NCBI GenBank assembly: GCA_025355395.1
Contig: JANXZT010000024.1
Span: forward strand, 1 to 7,740
Origin: Betaproteobacteria bacterium
GTDB lineage: Bacteria > Pseudomonadota > Gammaproteobacteria > Burkholderiales > Casimicrobiaceae
DNA: 7,740 nucleotides
Reading direction: 5' to 3'
The position numbers and the translations under genes were made by a program. Of this stretch, positions 6,094 to 7,740 are shown one piece after another (the first letter of the stretch is position 1; every line of letters begins with the position of its first letter). Under the pieces are notes generated by a model. That model was not told the DNA's origin. It saw only the letters and a list, made by a program, of their open reading frames with translations, and ran no database searches.

Positions 6094-7434
6094 TCAGCCG
6101 GTGGCGGCCGTCACCGCATCGGCGAGCGCCCGGGCATGCCGATCGGCGACCCCGGGCTCGCGCGCTTCCACCATTACCCTCAGCACGGGCTCGGTGCCCG
6201 AGGTACGCAACAACACCCGCCCCGCCTGCCCGAGTGCGGCAACGGTCCTGGCCTGCGCGGCGCGGATCTCGGGATTGCCGTCCCAGTCGTAGCCGCGAGG
6301 CACCCGGACGTTGATGAGACGCTGCGGGAAGAGCTGCACATCGCGCGTCAGCTCCTCAAGAGTGCGGCCTTGCTCCACCAACGCCCGCAACACCGCCAGC
6401 GCGGCAATGATCGCGTCGCCAGTGGTGTGCTTGTCGAGGCACAGCAAATGGCCCGAATTCTCACCGCCAAGCTGCCACCCCTTGGCCAGCATGCGCTCGA
6501 GCACGTAGCGATCGCCGACCGCCGCGCGCTCGAGCGGAACATCCTGGCGGGAGAGCGCCTGCTCGAATCCCAGATTGGTCATGAGCGTGCCCACCACGCC
6601 GCCATTCAAGGCACCGCGGCGGCGGTAGTCCATCGCGATGATATACAGAAGCTCATCGCCGTCGTAAATTCGGCCGGTGCGATCGACCATCACCAGGCGA
6701 TCGCCATCGCCGTCGAGCGCAATGCCAAGATCCGCGCCGTGCTCCGCCACGGCCGCGGCCAGGTGTGCAGGATGCGTGGCGCCGACCTTGTCATTGATGT
6801 TGATTCCGTTCGGCTCCGACCCCACGGCGATGACATCGGCCCCGAGCTCGTGGAATACCGGCGGCGCCACGTGATAACCCGCCCCATGCGCGCAGTCGAC
6901 CACGATGCGCCAGCCCTTGAGATCAAGCTCGCCTGGAAAGGTGCTTTTGCAGAATTCGATGTAGCGTCCCGCGGCATCGTCCAGCCGCCGCGCCTTGCCC
7001 AGCCCCGCCGAATCGGCCCAACTCGGCGGCTCCTGCAGCGCGGCTTCCACCGCCCGCTCCCAAACGTCGGGCAGCTTGGTGCCCTGTGCGCTGAAGAACT
7101 TGATGCCGTTGTCCGGATAGGGGTTGTGGCTCGCGCTGATGACCACGCACAGGCTGGCCCGCTGGGCGCGGGTCAGGTAGGCCACGCCGGGTGTGGGCAA
7201 GGGCCCCAGCAGCACGACGTCGACCCCGGCCGAATTGAAGCCCGACTCGAGCGCGCTTTCCAGCATGTAGCCCGAGATGCGGGTGTCCTTGCCGATCAGC
7301 ACCGTGGGCCGCTGCTCGGTCTTCTTGAGCACCCGGCCCACGGCATGCGCCAGCCGCAGGACGAAGTCGGGCGTGATTGGAGGCTGGCCAACCGTGCCAC
7401 GGATGCCGTCGGTGCCGAAATAGGTTCTGCTCAT
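6094..7434 (-). CDS. glmM: Phosphoglucosamine mutase
   Basis: GlmM interconverts glucosamine-6-phosphate and glucosamine-1-phosphate in the cytoplasm, the step before GlmU in UDP-GlcNAc synthesis for peptidoglycan and lipopolysaccharide. The 446-residue length matches the family (E. coli 445). The start MSRTYFGTDGIRG is typical. The phosphoserine loop is VISASHNPYPDNG with the active serine at 102. The metal loop is ALDGDGDR (Asp241, 243, 245), the sugar loop is GGENSGHLL, and the C-terminal phosphate-binding loop is RTSGTEPVLRVMVEA. All are intact. The ATG overlaps the folP stop as ATGA, so the two are translationally coupled. The folP-glmM order is common in proteobacteria. No clear terminator hairpin with T-run follows the stop. 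Confidence 0.97.
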   Translation of the reverse strand: MSRTYFGTDGIRGTVGQPPITPDFVLRLAHAVGRVLKKTEQRPTVLIGKDTRISGYMLESALESGFNSAGVDVVLLGPLPTPGVAYLTRAQRASLCVVISASHNPYPDNGIKFFSAQGTKLPDVWERAVEAALQEPPSWADSAGLGKARRLDDAAGRYIEFCKSTFPGELDLKGWRIVVDCAHGAGYHVAPPVFHELGADVIAVGSEPNGININDKVGATHPAHLAAAVAEHGADLGIALDGDGDRLVMVDRTGRIYDGDELLYIIAMDYRRRGALNGGVVGTLMTNLGFEQALSRQDVPLERAAVGDRYVLERMLAKGWQLGGENSGHLLCLDKHTTGDAIIAALAVLRALVEQGRTLEELTRDVQLFPQRLINVRVPRGYDWDGNPEIRAAQARTVAALGQAGRVLLRTSGTEPVLRVMVEAREPGVADRHARALADAVTAATG

Positions 7435-7740
7435 GAGTCTTGATCTCTGCCCTGGTTGTCTACTGCCGCCAACATGGCCTCGCGCACCTTCAGCGCCGCC
7501 ACCGTCTCCTTGACATCGTGCACGCGCACGACGTGGGCGCCCCGCTCGACGGCGAGCAAAGCGGCTGCCATGCTCGCGGGCAGCCGCTCATCGATGCCCA
7601 GCCCGGTCACCTTGCCCAGCGAGGATTTGCGTGACCAGCCCACCAGCAGAGCATAGCCGCTGGCCAGCAATTCGCGCTGGCGCGCCAGCAGGGCGAAGTT
7701 CTGCGCCACGGTCTTGCCGAAGCCGATGCCGGGGTCCCAC
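7431..7740 (-). CDS. folP: Dihydropteroate synthase, C-terminal part
   Basis: Only the last 102 codons are in the window; the gene continues past the right edge. DHPS condenses p-aminobenzoate with 6-hydroxymethyl-dihydropterin pyrophosphate in folate synthesis and is the sulfonamide target. The visible part begins WDPGIGFGKT, followed by the pterin-binding loop region GWSRKSSLG, then MAAALLAVERGAHVVRVHDV near the end, all hallmark DHPS motifs in the right order. The stop (7433-7431) shares ATGA with the glmM start. No sulfonamide-resistance change can be judged because the N-terminal loops lie outside the window. Confidence 0.95.
   Translation of the reverse strand, partial: WDPGIGFGKTVAQNFALLARQRELLASGYALLVGWSRKSSLGKVTGLGIDERLPASMAAALLAVERGAHVVRVHDVKETVAALKVREAMLAAVDNQGRDQDS

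Noticed and set aside
6060..6096. Intrinsic terminator after glmM
   Set aside because: GC-rich sequence follows the stop, but I found no stable hairpin followed by a T-run.
5977..7443. A 488-codon plus-strand open frame antisense to glmM
   Set aside because: It mirrors glmM, whose catalytic loops are intact on the minus strand. The composition is typical of an antisense shadow.

Overview
This is a GC-rich window with a gene set and protein sequences typical of a betaproteobacterium. The evidence is a folP-glmM pair overlapping by ATGA, a 737-residue monofunctional-type RelA, and dispersed palindromic repeats with GTCATCCC / GGGAATGAC ends. The species cannot be named from this window.

Layout: bases 1-445 are non-coding repeat DNA. 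A 93-bp palindromic element (202-294) is flanked on the left by seven 31-bp tandem units and on the right by five and a half 30-bp tandem units. Both arrays iterate the outer end of the element, in opposite orientations. Fifteen bases after the right array begins the only plus-strand gene, a full-length two-domain chromate transporter (chrA-type, 460-1833).

Everything after that is on the minus strand. Read in the direction of transcription (from the right end) it is: the 3' end of folP (dihydropteroate synthase), glmM (phosphoglucosamine mutase), relA ((p)ppGpp synthetase) behind its own candidate promoter, a GAF-domain histidine kinase, and a truncated phospholipase D / cardiolipin synthase-like gene that overlaps the kinase stop. 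The truncated gene loses its homology before either HKD catalytic motif, about 53 bp from the chrA stop codon.

folP (folate synthesis), glmM (UDP-GlcNAc synthesis) and relA (stringent response) are ordinary core functions. The unusual part is the left third: repeat arrays, chrA and the decapitated lipid-synthase gene look like the scar of a rearrangement or insertion that put chrA between repeat DNA and the remnant. I see no convincing new multi-gene system. The items most worth a second look are the divergent repeat arrays, the chrA / synthase junction, and the orphan GAF kinase coupled to the remnant.
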